Position numbers and translations under genes: made by a program
Part shown: piece after piece, positions 1-11,273 of the stretch
How the letters are laid out: every line of letters begins with the position of its first letter
Numbering within the stretch: position 1 is the stretch's first letter
Notes under the pieces: model-generated
Seen by the model: only the letters and a program-made list of their open reading frames with translations
Told to the model about the DNA's origin: nothing
Database searches by the model: none
Assembly: GCF_017982655.1 (NCBI RefSeq)
Contig: NZ_JABXYX010000004.1
Span: 14,998-78,997 of the forward strand
Direction of reading: 5' to 3'
Length of the DNA stretch: 64,000 bases
From: Brasilonema sp. CT11
GTDB lineage: Bacteria > Cyanobacteriota > Cyanobacteriia > Cyanobacteriales > Nostocaceae

Positions 1-3000
1 CGTCGTCTGCATACTTCTCATGCTTTCCATTCGCACATGATGGAACCAATCTTAGAGGCATTTGCAGAGCGAGTCAAAAAAGTTACTTTAAATCCTCCAA
101 AACTTCCTTATATTTCCAACCTTACTGGTGATTGGATTACTGTCACCCAAGCTACAAATCCTGAATACTACGCTCAACATTTGCGTTTCACAGTGTTGTT
201 TGCCTCTGGTGTCGAGAAATTATTAGTAAAACCTGAGCAGGTTTTACTAGAGGTAGGACCAGGGCATACACTGACGACATTAGTGAAAAGATATCCGGAC
301 AAAGCCCCCACACAAACGGTTTTAACTTCGGTGCGTCATCCTCAAGAGGAGAAATCCGATAGTTGTGTTTTATTCACCACATTAGGTCAACTGTGGCTGG
401 CTGGGGTGAAGGTAGATTGGTTTGGATTTTATAGTCACCAGGAATATTACCGTCTTCCTTTACCAACTTATCCTTTTGAACGCCAACGTTATTGGATTGA
501 TCCCCCACAAAAAACAGCTTGGGGGCAGTTGCGAACTTTACCCACAGCATCACAATTATGGACATCACTCATACAAGCAGGTCAAAATCAAGCAAACGCT
601 AGAGATGCAGAACTCAACGAATTAACATATCAGGAGAACAACCAGTGGTTGGAGCGTTTATGTACCGCCTACATCAACTTTGCATTTCAGCAATTAAAGG
701 CTTTTAGCAATCCCGAAGAAAAGTATTCTTTAGAGAATTTATTGGTGCAATTCCATATAACTCCCCGGTATCAACAATTGTTGTCTAGATGGTTGCAAAT
801 ATTGGTGGAACAAGGACAACTACAGCAACAGGACGGGTTATTTACTGGGCTAGTACCTAGTTCGCAAGAATATATTAATGAACATTTAGAAGAAGTCAAA
901 GCGAGAATGGCTTCTACATCTCTAATAGTCAATTTAGTCCAGCGATGTGGCGAAAATTTAGCTGCTGTTGTTGTTGGCGAACAAGAACCCTTAGAGTTTT
1001 TCAATGAACTGGCTTACCAAGATGAAAAAAAAGGTTCAGATTCAGAATTAGCTCTTGTTAATTACTACAACTCTATCTTGCGCTCAAGCTTGGAACAGGT
1101 AGTTAAGTTATTGCCATCATCGGTTCGCCTGAGAGTTCTGGAAATTGGTGCGGGTACTGGTTTATCTACGCAAGCATTACTACCTGTGTTGCCGCCCAAA
1201 CAAACCAACTATACTTTTACTGATATTGGTAAGGCTTTCTTAATTCAAGCGCAACAGAAGTTTAAGGACTATCCATTTGTTGAATATCGGTTACTAGACA
1301 TAGACAAGTCGCCAACTGAGCAAGGGTTCGAGAAGTATAGCTTTGATGTAGTTATCGCCTCTAATGTATTGCACGCAACTCGGAACATAGATGAAACACT
1401 CTACCATATACGCTCTTTATTAGCTCCTGGCGGCTTCCTTTTACTGTGGGAAATAACTCAGCCGAAAATAGATTTTGATATGAGTTGGGGTCTGCTGTTG
1501 AAACCTTTAGATGATAAAAGATGCAAATCAGGTCAGCCTTTTATTACCAAAGACCAGTGGTTTGAAGCACTACGTGCTCAAGATTTTTTTCAAGTTGCTG
1601 CTTTTCCTGAAACTGAAGCGTTTGAACAAAAAATTATTATGGCTGCTGCTTCTGCAACAGAGCTATCCGCACCAGCCGCCTTGACCACAAACTTTGGGCA
1701 AAAAGAGACTGACCAGACGCAGGTTTCATTACAAAGAAAGCAAGATGTTGCTAATTGGTTCTACATTCCATCCTGGAAAAGGTCTCCGCTTCCTTTTAGC
1801 CAACTAGGAGAATCACAAGGCAGTGTTCTTCTGTTCATCAATGAGCGTAACTTGAGCAAGCATTTGGTAAAACAACTGCAACAAAACTATCAAAAGGTGA
1901 TTCTTGTCAAAGTAGGAGATTCCTTTAGAAAAGAAAATCCGAGCTTATATACTCTTAATCCTCGACAACCCAAAGATTATCAAACTCTGTTAGCAGAACT
2001 TAGAGATCGTATTCCTCAGACCATTGTCCATTTATGGAGTCTTGCTGATGAAACTCAGGTATTATCAGAACTTGAAGAAATTGACCAAGCTTTAGATTTA
2101 GGATTTTACAGTTTGCTATTTCTTGCCCAGGCATTTGGCAAACAAAATATTAACGATAAGTTTGAATTGATAGCTGTAACTAACAAAATGCAGGACGTAA
2201 CTGGAGAAGAAGAACTACGTCCAGAGCAAGCAACTTTAATCGGGCCTATCAGAACTATTCCTCAAGAATATCCTGATTTAGATTGTCGGATTATTGATGT
2301 AGTCATTCCTCAGTCAGGAAGCTTAGAAGAAAAGCAACTTATAGAACAGCTAGAAGCAGAATTAAAGATAAAATCCGACAACCAGATTATTGCATATCGC
2401 AAACAACATCGTTGGATAGAAAGTTTTGAGTCAGTCAAGTTAGATAACTCAGACAGGGGTATACAAAGGTTAAAAAAAGGCGGAGTTTATCTAATTACAG
2501 GTGGACTTGGAGGTGTTGGACTGGCACTAGCAGAATATTTGGCGCAGAAAGTAAGGGCTAAATTGATACTGACAGGACGTAATAATTTTCCGGCTCGCAC
2601 TGACTGGGAAGAATGGCTGGTTAGTCATGATACAGAAGATAGCACTAGTCGCAAAATTCACAAAGTGTACGAGTTAGAAAAGTTAGGAGCCGAGGTTTTG
2701 GCAGTTAGTGCTGATGTAACAAACTTGCAACAAATGCAAATAGTGATCGCCAAAGCTACTGCACAATTTGGCAAAATTGATGGCATAATCCACGGTGCTG
2801 GCGTTACTGGTGATAGTTTAATTCAGCAAAAAACTAAAGAACAAGCAGAAAGCGTAATGACATGTAAAGTCAAGGGAACGCTCATCCTTGATGGCATATT
2901 TCGAGATAGCAAACTAGATTTCTTTATTGTTCTATCCTCTCTAAATTCAATTATCTCTGGATTTGGGCAAGTAGATTATTGTGCTGCCAACGCTTTTCTC

Positions 3001-3612
3001 GATGCTTTTGCTCACCGTCAGAGCAAAAGAGATAGTACATTTACAAGCTCAATTAATTGGGATGGCTGGCAAGAGGTAGGAATTGCAGCCAATGCTGCGA
3101 AGAAATTCGGTGACAAACTAGATTACACCTATCTCCAGCAAGCTTTATTACCAACAGAGGGTGTAGAAGCTTTTAGCCGCATTTTGCACAATCAACTACC
3201 ACAGGTTTTAGTATCGACGATAGATTTTTTTACTAGACTTCAGCAGGTAAAAGATTTCGTAAAATTCGTCAAACAAGAATCAGTTTCCTCATCGGTGCAT
3301 TTACGACCAGAACTGAACAATTCCTATGTTGCTCCTAGTAACAGCATTGAGCAAAAAGTTGCCGATATTTGGCAAGAATTGTTGGGAATCAAGCAGATAG
3401 GAATTCATGATAACTTTTTTGAATTAGGAGGAGATTCCCTAATAGGGGTTCAAGTTATGTCGCGCTTACGAAATACTTTTTGTATACAATTATCTGTAGC
3501 AAGTTTATTTGAGTTTCCCACAATAGCTGAAATAGCACCAAAGCTAGAAAAAGAAAAATTAAAGCAAAATACTAAAACGGGTAGAATCGGAAGAGAAAAA
3601 ATAGAAATATGA
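1..3612 (+). CDS. Type I polyketide synthase module, 5' end outside the window (AT-cMT-KR-ACP)
   Basis: The frame is open from base 1, so the start and any ketosynthase lie upstream. The first codons read HTSHAFHSHMMEP, the C-terminal acyltransferase signature, followed by the post-AT linker LPTYPFERQRYW (codons ~150-165). A C-methyltransferase follows (VLEIGAGTG near codon 377), then a ketoreductase with the Rossmann motif TGGLGGVG near codon 830 and the catalytic-region YCAANAF near codon 990. An acyl carrier protein closes the module, with its phosphopantetheine serine in ELGGDSL near codon 1145. No dehydratase or enoylreductase motif is visible, so the unit should add an alpha-methyl, beta-hydroxy extension. 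The stop is about 105 bp before the NRPS start on the same strand, so the ACP probably passes its chain to the NRPS. Confidence 0.93.
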   Translation, partial: RRLHTSHAFHSHMMEPILEAFAERVKKVTLNPPKLPYISNLTGDWITVTQATNPEYYAQHLRFTVLFASGVEKLLVKPEQVLLEVGPGHTLTTLVKRYPDKAPTQTVLTSVRHPQEEKSDSCVLFTTLGQLWLAGVKVDWFGFYSHQEYYRLPLPTYPFERQRYWIDPPQKTAWGQLRTLPTASQLWTSLIQAGQNQANARDAELNELTYQENNQWLERLCTAYINFAFQQLKAFSNPEEKYSLENLLVQFHITPRYQQLLSRWLQILVEQGQLQQQDGLFTGLVPSSQEYINEHLEEVKARMASTSLIVNLVQRCGENLAAVVVGEQEPLEFFNELAYQDEKKGSDSELALVNYYNSILRSSLEQVVKLLPSSVRLRVLEIGAGTGLSTQALLPVLPPKQTNYTFTDIGKAFLIQAQQKFKDYPFVEYRLLDIDKSPTEQGFEKYSFDVVIASNVLHATRNIDETLYHIRSLLAPGGFLLLWEITQPKIDFDMSWGLLLKPLDDKRCKSGQPFITKDQWFEALRAQDFFQVAAFPETEAFEQKIIMAAASATELSAPAALTTNFGQKETDQTQVSLQRKQDVANWFYIPSWKRSPLPFSQLGESQGSVLLFINERNLSKHLVKQLQQNYQKVILVKVGDSFRKENPSLYTLNPRQPKDYQTLLAELRDRIPQTIVHLWSLADETQVLSELEEIDQALDLGFYSLLFLAQAFGKQNINDKFELIAVTNKMQDVTGEEELRPEQATLIGPIRTIPQEYPDLDCRIIDVVIPQSGSLEEKQLIEQLEAELKIKSDNQIIAYRKQHRWIESFESVKLDNSDRGIQRLKKGGVYLITGGLGGVGLALAEYLAQKVRAKLILTGRNNFPARTDWEEWLVSHDTEDSTSRKIHKVYELEKLGAEVLAVSADVTNLQQMQIVIAKATAQFGKIDGIIHGAGVTGDSLIQQKTKEQAESVMTCKVKGTLILDGIFRDSKLDFFIVLSSLNSIISGFGQVDYCAANAFLDAFAHRQSKRDSTFTSSINWDGWQEVGIAANAAKKFGDKLDYTYLQQALLPTEGVEAFSRILHNQLPQVLVSTIDFFTRLQQVKDFVKFVKQESVSSSVHLRPELNNSYVAPSNSIEQKVADIWQELLGIKQIGIHDNFFELGGDSLIGVQVMSRLRNTFCIQLSVASLFEFPTIAEIAPKLEKEKLKQNTKTGRIGREKIEI

Positions 3613-3716
3613 GCAATATAAAAAAGTTTTTATATAAATTTCTAAACTTATAAAATAAGTTGTGATTAGCTCGCAGATTCTGCTGAACTCGTTGATGATG
3701 TGAAGGACATGATTTT

Positions 3717-6700
3717 ATGAATCTCAAGCAATTTGTGGTAGAACTATCTCATCAGGATGTAGAATTGTGGGTTGAAGGCGTTAGCGGAGCGCCTCTGGAA
3801 GAAGTTCGCTTATGCATTGATGCTCCAGAGGGAGTATTGACACCGGAAATTCGTGACTTATTAGCTAAAAATAAAGCAGAACTTATCTTGTTGCTACAAG
3901 AGAAAAATGCGGCCACCGCTACAGATTTGCCCCCGATCAAAGCCGAGCGTCCTCAGAACTTACCTCTGTCTTTTGCCCAAGAACGACTTTGGTTATTAAA
4001 CCAGTTGGAACCAGATAACCCCTTCTACAACGAACAAGCAGTCATAAAACTTTACGGTCAGTTAAACGTCGTGGCGTTAGAGCAAAGCCTCAATAAAATT
4101 ATCGCTCGCCACGAAGCCTTACGTACCAACTTCTGCACCATCAACGAACAGCTAGTCCAAGTTATTGCTGACAGCTTAACCCTAAGTGTGCCAATAGTAG
4201 ACTTAACAGAATTACCTGCAAGTGAAAGAGAAATCGCTTGCCAACAATTAGCCACAACAGAAGCTACTCGACCCTTTGACCTTGCTAGTTCTCCTTTAAT
4301 CCGAGCTTGTGTGGTTAAACTCACCCAGATAGAACACGTTTTGGTACTAATAATACACCATATTGTCTATGATGGCTGGTCAATGGGTGTATTGATGCGG
4401 GAGTTATCAACCATTTACTCAGCCCTCTGTAATAACTTGTACCCAGAGCTACCTGAGCTACCAATTCAGTATGCCGACTTTGCTATTTGGCAACGGCAAT
4501 GGTTGCAAGCAGAAGTACTGCAAACACAGCTTGACTACTGGAAGCAACTACTTAAAAATGCTCCTACCTTATTAGAATTACCTACAGATAGACTAAGACC
4601 TGCTATTCAAAGTTACCGGGGCGCAATCCAAAATTTCAAATTTTCAATTGAACTGAGTCAAGCGATTGCTAATTTCAGTCGGCAACAGGGAGCTACCTTA
4701 TTCATGATGCTGTTTACAGCTTATGTGACCTTACTTTCTCGCTACACAGGCTCTGATGACCTTGTAGTGGGTACGCCTATTGCTTGCCGCGATCGCACCG
4801 AACTTGAAGGGTTAATTGGCTTTTTTGTCAATACTTTAGTGATACGTACTGATTTGTCAGGTAACCCCAGTTTTAAGGAATTGCTCAGTCGAGTGCGGCA
4901 ACGTACAGTGGAAGCTTTGGCTCATGCAGACCTGCCCTTTGAGGAGTTGGTAAAAGCATTGCAGCCACAACGAGACCTCAGCCATACGCCACTGTTTCAG
5001 GTAATGTTTGTCCTTGAAAATGCGCCGATGTCTAATGTCGAGTTGACTGGGTTAAGCGTGACTCCATTAATCCCAGAAAGCACAACAGCAAAGTTCGATT
5101 TGTCTTTATCGATGCACAACACTGCTGATGGACTGGTGGGTATATGGGAATATAACACTGATTTATTTGATGCGGGCACAATTGAGCGGATGAGTGGACA
5201 TTTTGTCACTTTGCTAGAGGGAATTGTAGCTAACCCAGAGGAGCGAATTTCTCAATTACCACTGCTAACACAAGTTGAACAGTACCAGTTACTTGTGGAG
5301 TGGAACTCGACCCAGGCAGAGTATCCCGCAGATTTGTGTATCCATGAGATATTTGAGCAGCAAGTAGAGCGATCACCTGATGCCGTGGCGGTAATGTTTG
5401 AAGATGTACAGACAAGGGCATTCGTGTCTGTAACATACCACCAGTTGAATACCCGTGCCAATCAACTAGCACACTATCTGCAAAATTTAGGGGTAAAACC
5501 AGAGGTACTAGTTGGTATTTGTGTCGAGCGTTCTTTAGAAATGATAGTGGGAATGCTGGGGATTCTCAAGGCTGGTGGGGCTTATGTCCCCTTAGATCCA
5601 ACTTATCCTACTGAACGATTAGCTTATATGTTGGATGATTCTCAAATATCGGTTCTGTTAACTCAACGATATTTGACGGACTCATTGCCGAAGAATCAGG
5701 CACAGGTCATTTATTTAGATACTGAGTGGCAAGCGATGTCTCTCGACAAGCCGCTCCGCGTCTACGCTACTGAAAGTGAGGAAAATTTAGTCACAGGCGT
5801 TAAACCCAGTAATTTAGCTTATGTAATTTATACTTCTGGCTCTACGGGGAAACCAAAAGGCGTAATGATCGAACATCAGTCATTGGTGAATTTCATTGCA
5901 GCAACAAGGGTTTTGTATAAATTCAACAGTAGTGATCGCATTCTCCAATTTGCGTCTATCTGCTTTGATACATCTGTTGAAGAAATCTTTCCAAGTCTAT
6001 TAATCGGTGCAACATTAGTGCTACGCACCGAACATATGTTAGATTCGGGCGATGAATTTTGGCGATGTTGCCAAGAATGGCAGTTAACTGTTTTGGATCT
6101 CCCCACAGCTTACTGGCATCAGTTAGTGGCGGAACTTACCCCCCAAGACTTCCGGATTCCTCAAAATCTGAGAACTGTGATTATTGGAGGAGAAGAAGCT
6201 CAACTAGAAAAAGTCAATCATTGGCATAGTTGTGTTGCTGATTTCCCCAATCCGCCCCAACTATTTAATAGTTACGGGCCAACGGAAACAACAGTCATCA
6301 CAAGCCTACACTGCCTCAATTCCTCAGCCGCCACCTCTGTTTCGATTGGACGACCTATAAGCAATGCTCAGGTTTATATTTTAGATCAATATCTGCAAAG
6401 AGTTCCCATTGGAGTTCCTGGAGAACTGCACATTGGCGGAGCTTCCTTAGCTAGAGGGTATTGGCAACGCCCTGAACTCACGGCAAAGAAATTTATCCAG
6501 AATCCGATTGCTGATGCCACCTGTGACCGACTCTACAAAACAGGGGATTTAGCAAGATTTCGAGCAGATGGTACCTTGGAATATCTCGGTCGAGTTGACG
6601 ATCAAGTTAAAATTCGGGGCTTCCGCATTGAATTGGGCGAAATTGAAACAGTATTGAGCCAATATCCTCATGTACAAGCATCTTGTGCCATTGTCCGTGA

Positions 6701-9700
6701 AGATAATAGGGGTGATAAACGCTTAGTCGCCTACATAGTGCCGCATCAGCACTCTCTCCCCACAATCTATGAACTGCGGCAATTCCTAAAAGCAAAGCTA
6801 CCAGACTACATGATACCCCAGGCTTTTGTGATATTAGAGTCAATGCCACTAACTCTCACCGGTAAAGTAGATCGTCGTGCTTTACCCGTACCAGATTTAT
6901 ATAGCGATGCCTGGGTTGGGCTACGCACAGAAAAATATGTCGCCCCACGCACTGCAATAGAAGAACTGTTAACACAAATTTGGATGCAAGTCATAAAAGT
7001 AGAGGTTGTGGGTATTCATGATAACTTTTTTGAACTAGGGGGACACTCGCTACTGGCAACACAATTGATTTCACGCATCCGTACAATGTTCAAGGTGGAA
7101 TTACCATTGCGTGAGTTGTTTGCCGCCGCCACAGTTGGCGAATTAGCGCATCTTATTAGCAAGTTACAGCAACAGAAATTAGAACTAACTGCCCCACCTA
7201 TCTTAAGGCGAGCAAGGGATGCAGAATTACCACTGTCATTTGCTCAACAGCGTTTGTGGTTTTTATATCAGTTACAGCCGGACAGTAACTTCTACAATAT
7301 GCCCCTAAATTTACGTATTGTTGGAAGTCTCAATATAATAGCCTTAGAACAAAGCTTACAAGAAATAATCAATCGCCACGAAGCGTTACGCACCAACTTC
7401 ATTACAGTTGATGGAAAACCTTCTCAAGTTATCCAAACACAAACAAATTGGACACTATCAATTATTGACTGCGAAGATCTGCCCACAAGCGAAAAAGAAA
7501 TTGCCATACAGCAATTAGTGCAAAAACAAGCTATTCAACTTTTTAACCTGGCAACTGAACCATTAGTCAGGGCAACGTTAGTCGTGCTATCGGAGACAGA
7601 ACACGCCTTCCACGTGTGTATGCACCATATTGTCTCGGATGGCTGGTCAATGGATGTGTTTGTCTCTGAACTAGCAGCGCTGTATAATGCTTACTCTCAA
7701 GATCGGCCCTCACCTTTAACATCACTGCCGATTCAGTACGCAGATTTTGCCATTTGGCAGCGAAAGTGGTTGCAAGGGAATGTGCTGCAAAGCCAATTGA
7801 ATTACTGGCTTCAACAACTAGCCAACGCACCAACCTTATTGTCGCTACCTACTGACCGACCAAGAGGGGCTGTACAAACTTACCACGGGGCATATCAAGA
7901 GTTGGCGCTCTCCAAAGAACTAACTGTTGCGCTCAAACAATTGAGCCAAACAGAAAGTGTTACTTTATTTATGACGCTGTTAGCAGCATTCCAAATATTG
8001 CTATGGCGTGATAGTGGACAAGATGATATCTGTATAGGAACGCCGATCGCCAACCGAAACCGTGCAGAAATCGAAGGACTGATTGGCTTTTTTGTCAATA
8101 CCCTCGTGTTGCGTACCCGCTTAGACGGTAATCCCAATTTTAGGCAGCTACTATCACGGGTGCGAGAAGTAGCTTTGGGAGCATATGCTCATCAAGATTT
8201 ACCTTTTGAAATGTTGGTGGAAGCATTGCAGCCTCAACGAAATCTTAGTCATAACCCAATTTTTCAAGTATGGTTTAATTTACTTAACTTGACAGACACC
8301 CAACCGGAACTTTTTGGGTTGTCTGTAGAACCTATAGAACCTATATCGATAAAAGAAGTAACTTCCAAGTTTGACTTAAGCTTGTATATTGCAGAACGCG
8401 AACAAGGAATAATCCTGCAATTAGTTTATAATGCTGACCTATTTACTTCAGAACGAATGCTGGAAATGCTACAACAATACCATCATTTGCTCAATCAAAT
8501 TGTTGTTGCTCCTGACAGTGCGTTAGCGAAGCTCACTGAAGGTATCGCTGCTTATTCTCTTGTCACACCACAAGCCCGACTTTTACTGCCAGATCCCACA
8601 ACAGCTATACCAGAACCAGAATACGAATTAGTCACAACAACATTTGCCTCTTGGGTCAACAGCACCCCAGAACGAAAAGCAGTGTGTCAAGGATCTCGTA
8701 CTTGGAACTATGAGGAATTAGGCAAAAGCTCTCAAGCTTTAGCAAGGGTGATACTGAGTCACGGACTCCAACGGGGAGATGTCGTAGCCTTGTATGGGAC
8801 ATCAAGTTTTGGATTGATTGCCAGTATGCTTGCCGTACTCTTGAGTGCAGGAGTGTTAATGACCCTCGATCCGCAACTTCCGAGCGATCGCCAAAAGTTG
8901 ATACTTAAAGAAGCTAAAGCCAAATACATATTGGATATTGATGGTCAGCACCCAGAAGGCGAGGAGATATGGCAGTCTTTAACTGTCATACGTGTAAATA
9001 AAAACACAGGAGCAGTCATAAATTATCGCCAAGAAAGCAGTCATACAATACCCCTGCCGGAAATATCTGGTAATGATGCAGTCTATATTTTCTTTACTTC
9101 TGGTAGTACAGGCATTCCTAAAGGAGTGTTAGGTTGCCATAAAGGGATAGCGCATTTTATAAGCTGGCAGCGTCAGACCTTTAGAATTAGTCAGCAAGAT
9201 CGCATTGCTCAATTAACAAAGCTTTCCTTTGATGCCATCCTCAGAGATATCTTTTTACCCTTAACCAGTGGTGCAACCTTGTGTCTGCCAGCAGACGGGG
9301 ATAACTTAGAACCAACGAAAATTCTACGTTACTTGGAACGCGAGCAGATTTCTGTTGTGCATACAGTTCCTTCCTTAGCGCAATCATGGTTAGTTAATAT
9401 ACCAAAAGAAGTCTCTCTGGCTAATTTACGCTGGTTATTTTTTTCTGGAGAACCTCTCAAGGAGATACTTATACGACGCTGGCGGGATGCTTTCCCACAA
9501 GCAGGAGAAATTATCAATCTCTATGGAGCGACGGAGACAACTTTAGTCAAGTGTTATTACCAAGTACCTAGCGAACCCACATCAGGGATACAGCCAGTGG
9601 GATGGCCACTTCCTGAAACTCAAGCTCTAGTTTTGGGTGCAAATGGTCAACTGTGCGGTATTGGGGAACCAGGCGAGATTATCTTGCGGACACCATTTTG

Positions 9701-11273
9701 TAGTTTGGGCTACATTAACGCAAAAGAAGAAATGCGCTCTCGGTTTGTCAAAAACCATTTTCGCAATGATGAAAAAGATTTGCTATATTATACAGGCGAT
9801 CGCGGACGCTATCTTCCAGATGGCTCTCTAGAAATTCTCGGTCGCCAAGATTATCAAGTCAAGATTCGGGGCATACGCATTGAGCTTGGGGAAATAGAGA
9901 CAGTATTAGCACAACACCCATCTATACATCAGACTGTAGTAATTGATCGTGAAGACGATCTTGGCGAGCAACGCCTAGTGGCTTACATCATCCCTACTCA
10001 GGAATCAACACCTACCATTAGTGAGTTCCGACGCTTCCTTTCCACTAAGTTACCACAGTACATGCTGCCTTCTAGTTTTGTATTCCTAGATAGCTTGCCC
10101 CTGACACCCAACGGCAAGGTAGACCGCCGCGCTTTGCCTACACCTTCTTACATTAGTAACTTAGCCACATTTGTTGAACCCCGTAACCAAATAGAAATGC
10201 AGCTGGTGCAAATTTGGTCAAAGATTTTGAAAGTTGACAAGATGGGGGTACAAGATAACTTTTTTGACCTGGGTGGTCATTCCCTTTTAGCTCCCTACTT
10301 AATGGCTCAAATTAAGCAGCAATTTGGTAAAGATATTCCTTTAACAAGTCTCTTCCAAAACCCAACTATTGAACAGTTGGCGACAATAATGGAAAAAGAT
10401 TCAGATTGCTCAATCTGGTCGCCCTTAGTAGCGATTCAGCCCAACGGTTCAAAGCCACCTTTGTTTTGTCTTCCAGGAGCTAATGGTAATCCTTTCTACT
10501 TGTATAACTTAGCCCGTTGTTTAGGACAAGATCAACCGTTTTATAGTTTTCAAGCAAATGGTTTGGATAGACAATTAGAGTCAGTTACCCAAGTTGAGGA
10601 TATAGCTACCCAATACATTCGAGCATTACAGCTTGTTCAGCCGCAAGGACCATATTTTTTGGCAGGACATTCTTTCGGAGGTAAAGTAGCTTTTGAAATG
10701 GCACAGCAATTACTTGACAAAGGTCATAAGGTTGCTTTGGTTACCATTGTTGATACTAAAGCACCGTCTCATCAGGAAAAGTCAGTAGTTTCTGATTGGG
10801 ATAATGCTAAATGGCTGACTGAGTTCGCTACGCTAATGGAAATTGTTTTTGCAAAGAATCTAGATATTTCTGAAGATATTCTTCAATCTTTAGTTTGGGA
10901 GGAGCAACTGAAATACGTTCTACAACGGTTAAAAAACGCTGATATTCTGTCTCCTAACGATGAAATTACGCAGCTTAATAATTCAATACAAGTTCTCAAA
11001 GCTAACTGCCTAGTTAATTATATGCCAAAAAAGGTTTATCCAACGCAAATTACCCTCTTACGCGCTAGTGAGATTTCCGTTAAAGAGCCAACCAGTCGAT
11101 TACCTTCTGGGATTTTGCAGGATTCAGCTTGGGGCTGGAACAAGTTTTCTGCCCAACCAGTGGATGTCCATTTTGTCCCAGGTAACCATGTAACAATGAT
11201 GACTCAACCCCACGTTCAGGTTTTAGCTGAACAGTTGAAAGCCTCTATCCACCAAGCACAAGCAAACATCTAA
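3717..11273 (+). CDS. Two-module nonribosomal peptide synthetase with terminal thioesterase (C-A-PCP-C-A-PCP-TE)
   Basis: 2518 residues. The N-terminal ~60 residues resemble a TubC-type docking domain, which fits reception from the upstream PKS. Order seen: C1 (HHIVYDG ~214), A1 (YTSGSTGKPKG ~705; YKTGDL; GRVDDQVKIRG), PCP1 (ELGGHSL, Ser ~1112), C2 (HHIVSDG ~1303), A2 (FTSGSTGIPKG ~1793; YYTGDR in place of TGDL), PCP2 (DLGGHSL ~2189) and a type I thioesterase (nucleophile elbow GHSFGG ~2319). Both condensation HHxxxDG motifs are intact. There is no epimerase or N-methyltransferase insert, so any D-residue would have to be supplied free, perhaps by the racemase downstream. A1 reads FDTSVEEIF at the first specificity loop and A2 reads FDAILRDIF, but I do not predict substrates. 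The thioesterase makes this the last enzyme of the assembly line. Start: ATG at 3717; no strong Shine-Dalgarno is evident. Confidence 0.95.
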   Translation: MNLKQFVVELSHQDVELWVEGVSGAPLEEVRLCIDAPEGVLTPEIRDLLAKNKAELILLLQEKNAATATDLPPIKAERPQNLPLSFAQERLWLLNQLEPDNPFYNEQAVIKLYGQLNVVALEQSLNKIIARHEALRTNFCTINEQLVQVIADSLTLSVPIVDLTELPASEREIACQQLATTEATRPFDLASSPLIRACVVKLTQIEHVLVLIIHHIVYDGWSMGVLMRELSTIYSALCNNLYPELPELPIQYADFAIWQRQWLQAEVLQTQLDYWKQLLKNAPTLLELPTDRLRPAIQSYRGAIQNFKFSIELSQAIANFSRQQGATLFMMLFTAYVTLLSRYTGSDDLVVGTPIACRDRTELEGLIGFFVNTLVIRTDLSGNPSFKELLSRVRQRTVEALAHADLPFEELVKALQPQRDLSHTPLFQVMFVLENAPMSNVELTGLSVTPLIPESTTAKFDLSLSMHNTADGLVGIWEYNTDLFDAGTIERMSGHFVTLLEGIVANPEERISQLPLLTQVEQYQLLVEWNSTQAEYPADLCIHEIFEQQVERSPDAVAVMFEDVQTRAFVSVTYHQLNTRANQLAHYLQNLGVKPEVLVGICVERSLEMIVGMLGILKAGGAYVPLDPTYPTERLAYMLDDSQISVLLTQRYLTDSLPKNQAQVIYLDTEWQAMSLDKPLRVYATESEENLVTGVKPSNLAYVIYTSGSTGKPKGVMIEHQSLVNFIAATRVLYKFNSSDRILQFASICFDTSVEEIFPSLLIGATLVLRTEHMLDSGDEFWRCCQEWQLTVLDLPTAYWHQLVAELTPQDFRIPQNLRTVIIGGEEAQLEKVNHWHSCVADFPNPPQLFNSYGPTETTVITSLHCLNSSAATSVSIGRPISNAQVYILDQYLQRVPIGVPGELHIGGASLARGYWQRPELTAKKFIQNPIADATCDRLYKTGDLARFRADGTLEYLGRVDDQVKIRGFRIELGEIETVLSQYPHVQASCAIVREDNRGDKRLVAYIVPHQHSLPTIYELRQFLKAKLPDYMIPQAFVILESMPLTLTGKVDRRALPVPDLYSDAWVGLRTEKYVAPRTAIEELLTQIWMQVIKVEVVGIHDNFFELGGHSLLATQLISRIRTMFKVELPLRELFAAATVGELAHLISKLQQQKLELTAPPILRRARDAELPLSFAQQRLWFLYQLQPDSNFYNMPLNLRIVGSLNIIALEQSLQEIINRHEALRTNFITVDGKPSQVIQTQTNWTLSIIDCEDLPTSEKEIAIQQLVQKQAIQLFNLATEPLVRATLVVLSETEHAFHVCMHHIVSDGWSMDVFVSELAALYNAYSQDRPSPLTSLPIQYADFAIWQRKWLQGNVLQSQLNYWLQQLANAPTLLSLPTDRPRGAVQTYHGAYQELALSKELTVALKQLSQTESVTLFMTLLAAFQILLWRDSGQDDICIGTPIANRNRAEIEGLIGFFVNTLVLRTRLDGNPNFRQLLSRVREVALGAYAHQDLPFEMLVEALQPQRNLSHNPIFQVWFNLLNLTDTQPELFGLSVEPIEPISIKEVTSKFDLSLYIAEREQGIILQLVYNADLFTSERMLEMLQQYHHLLNQIVVAPDSALAKLTEGIAAYSLVTPQARLLLPDPTTAIPEPEYELVTTTFASWVNSTPERKAVCQGSRTWNYEELGKSSQALARVILSHGLQRGDVVALYGTSSFGLIASMLAVLLSAGVLMTLDPQLPSDRQKLILKEAKAKYILDIDGQHPEGEEIWQSLTVIRVNKNTGAVINYRQESSHTIPLPEISGNDAVYIFFTSGSTGIPKGVLGCHKGIAHFISWQRQTFRISQQDRIAQLTKLSFDAILRDIFLPLTSGATLCLPADGDNLEPTKILRYLEREQISVVHTVPSLAQSWLVNIPKEVSLANLRWLFFSGEPLKEILIRRWRDAFPQAGEIINLYGATETTLVKCYYQVPSEPTSGIQPVGWPLPETQALVLGANGQLCGIGEPGEIILRTPFCSLGYINAKEEMRSRFVKNHFRNDEKDLLYYTGDRGRYLPDGSLEILGRQDYQVKIRGIRIELGEIETVLAQHPSIHQTVVIDREDDLGEQRLVAYIIPTQESTPTISEFRRFLSTKLPQYMLPSSFVFLDSLPLTPNGKVDRRALPTPSYISNLATFVEPRNQIEMQLVQIWSKILKVDKMGVQDNFFDLGGHSLLAPYLMAQIKQQFGKDIPLTSLFQNPTIEQLATIMEKDSDCSIWSPLVAIQPNGSKPPLFCLPGANGNPFYLYNLARCLGQDQPFYSFQANGLDRQLESVTQVEDIATQYIRALQLVQPQGPYFLAGHSFGGKVAFEMAQQLLDKGHKVALVTIVDTKAPSHQEKSVVSDWDNAKWLTEFATLMEIVFAKNLDISEDILQSLVWEEQLKYVLQRLKNADILSPNDEITQLNNSIQVLKANCLVNYMPKKVYPTQITLLRASEISVKEPTSRLPSGILQDSAWGWNKFSAQPVDVHFVPGNHVTMMTQPHVQVLAEQLKASIHQAQANI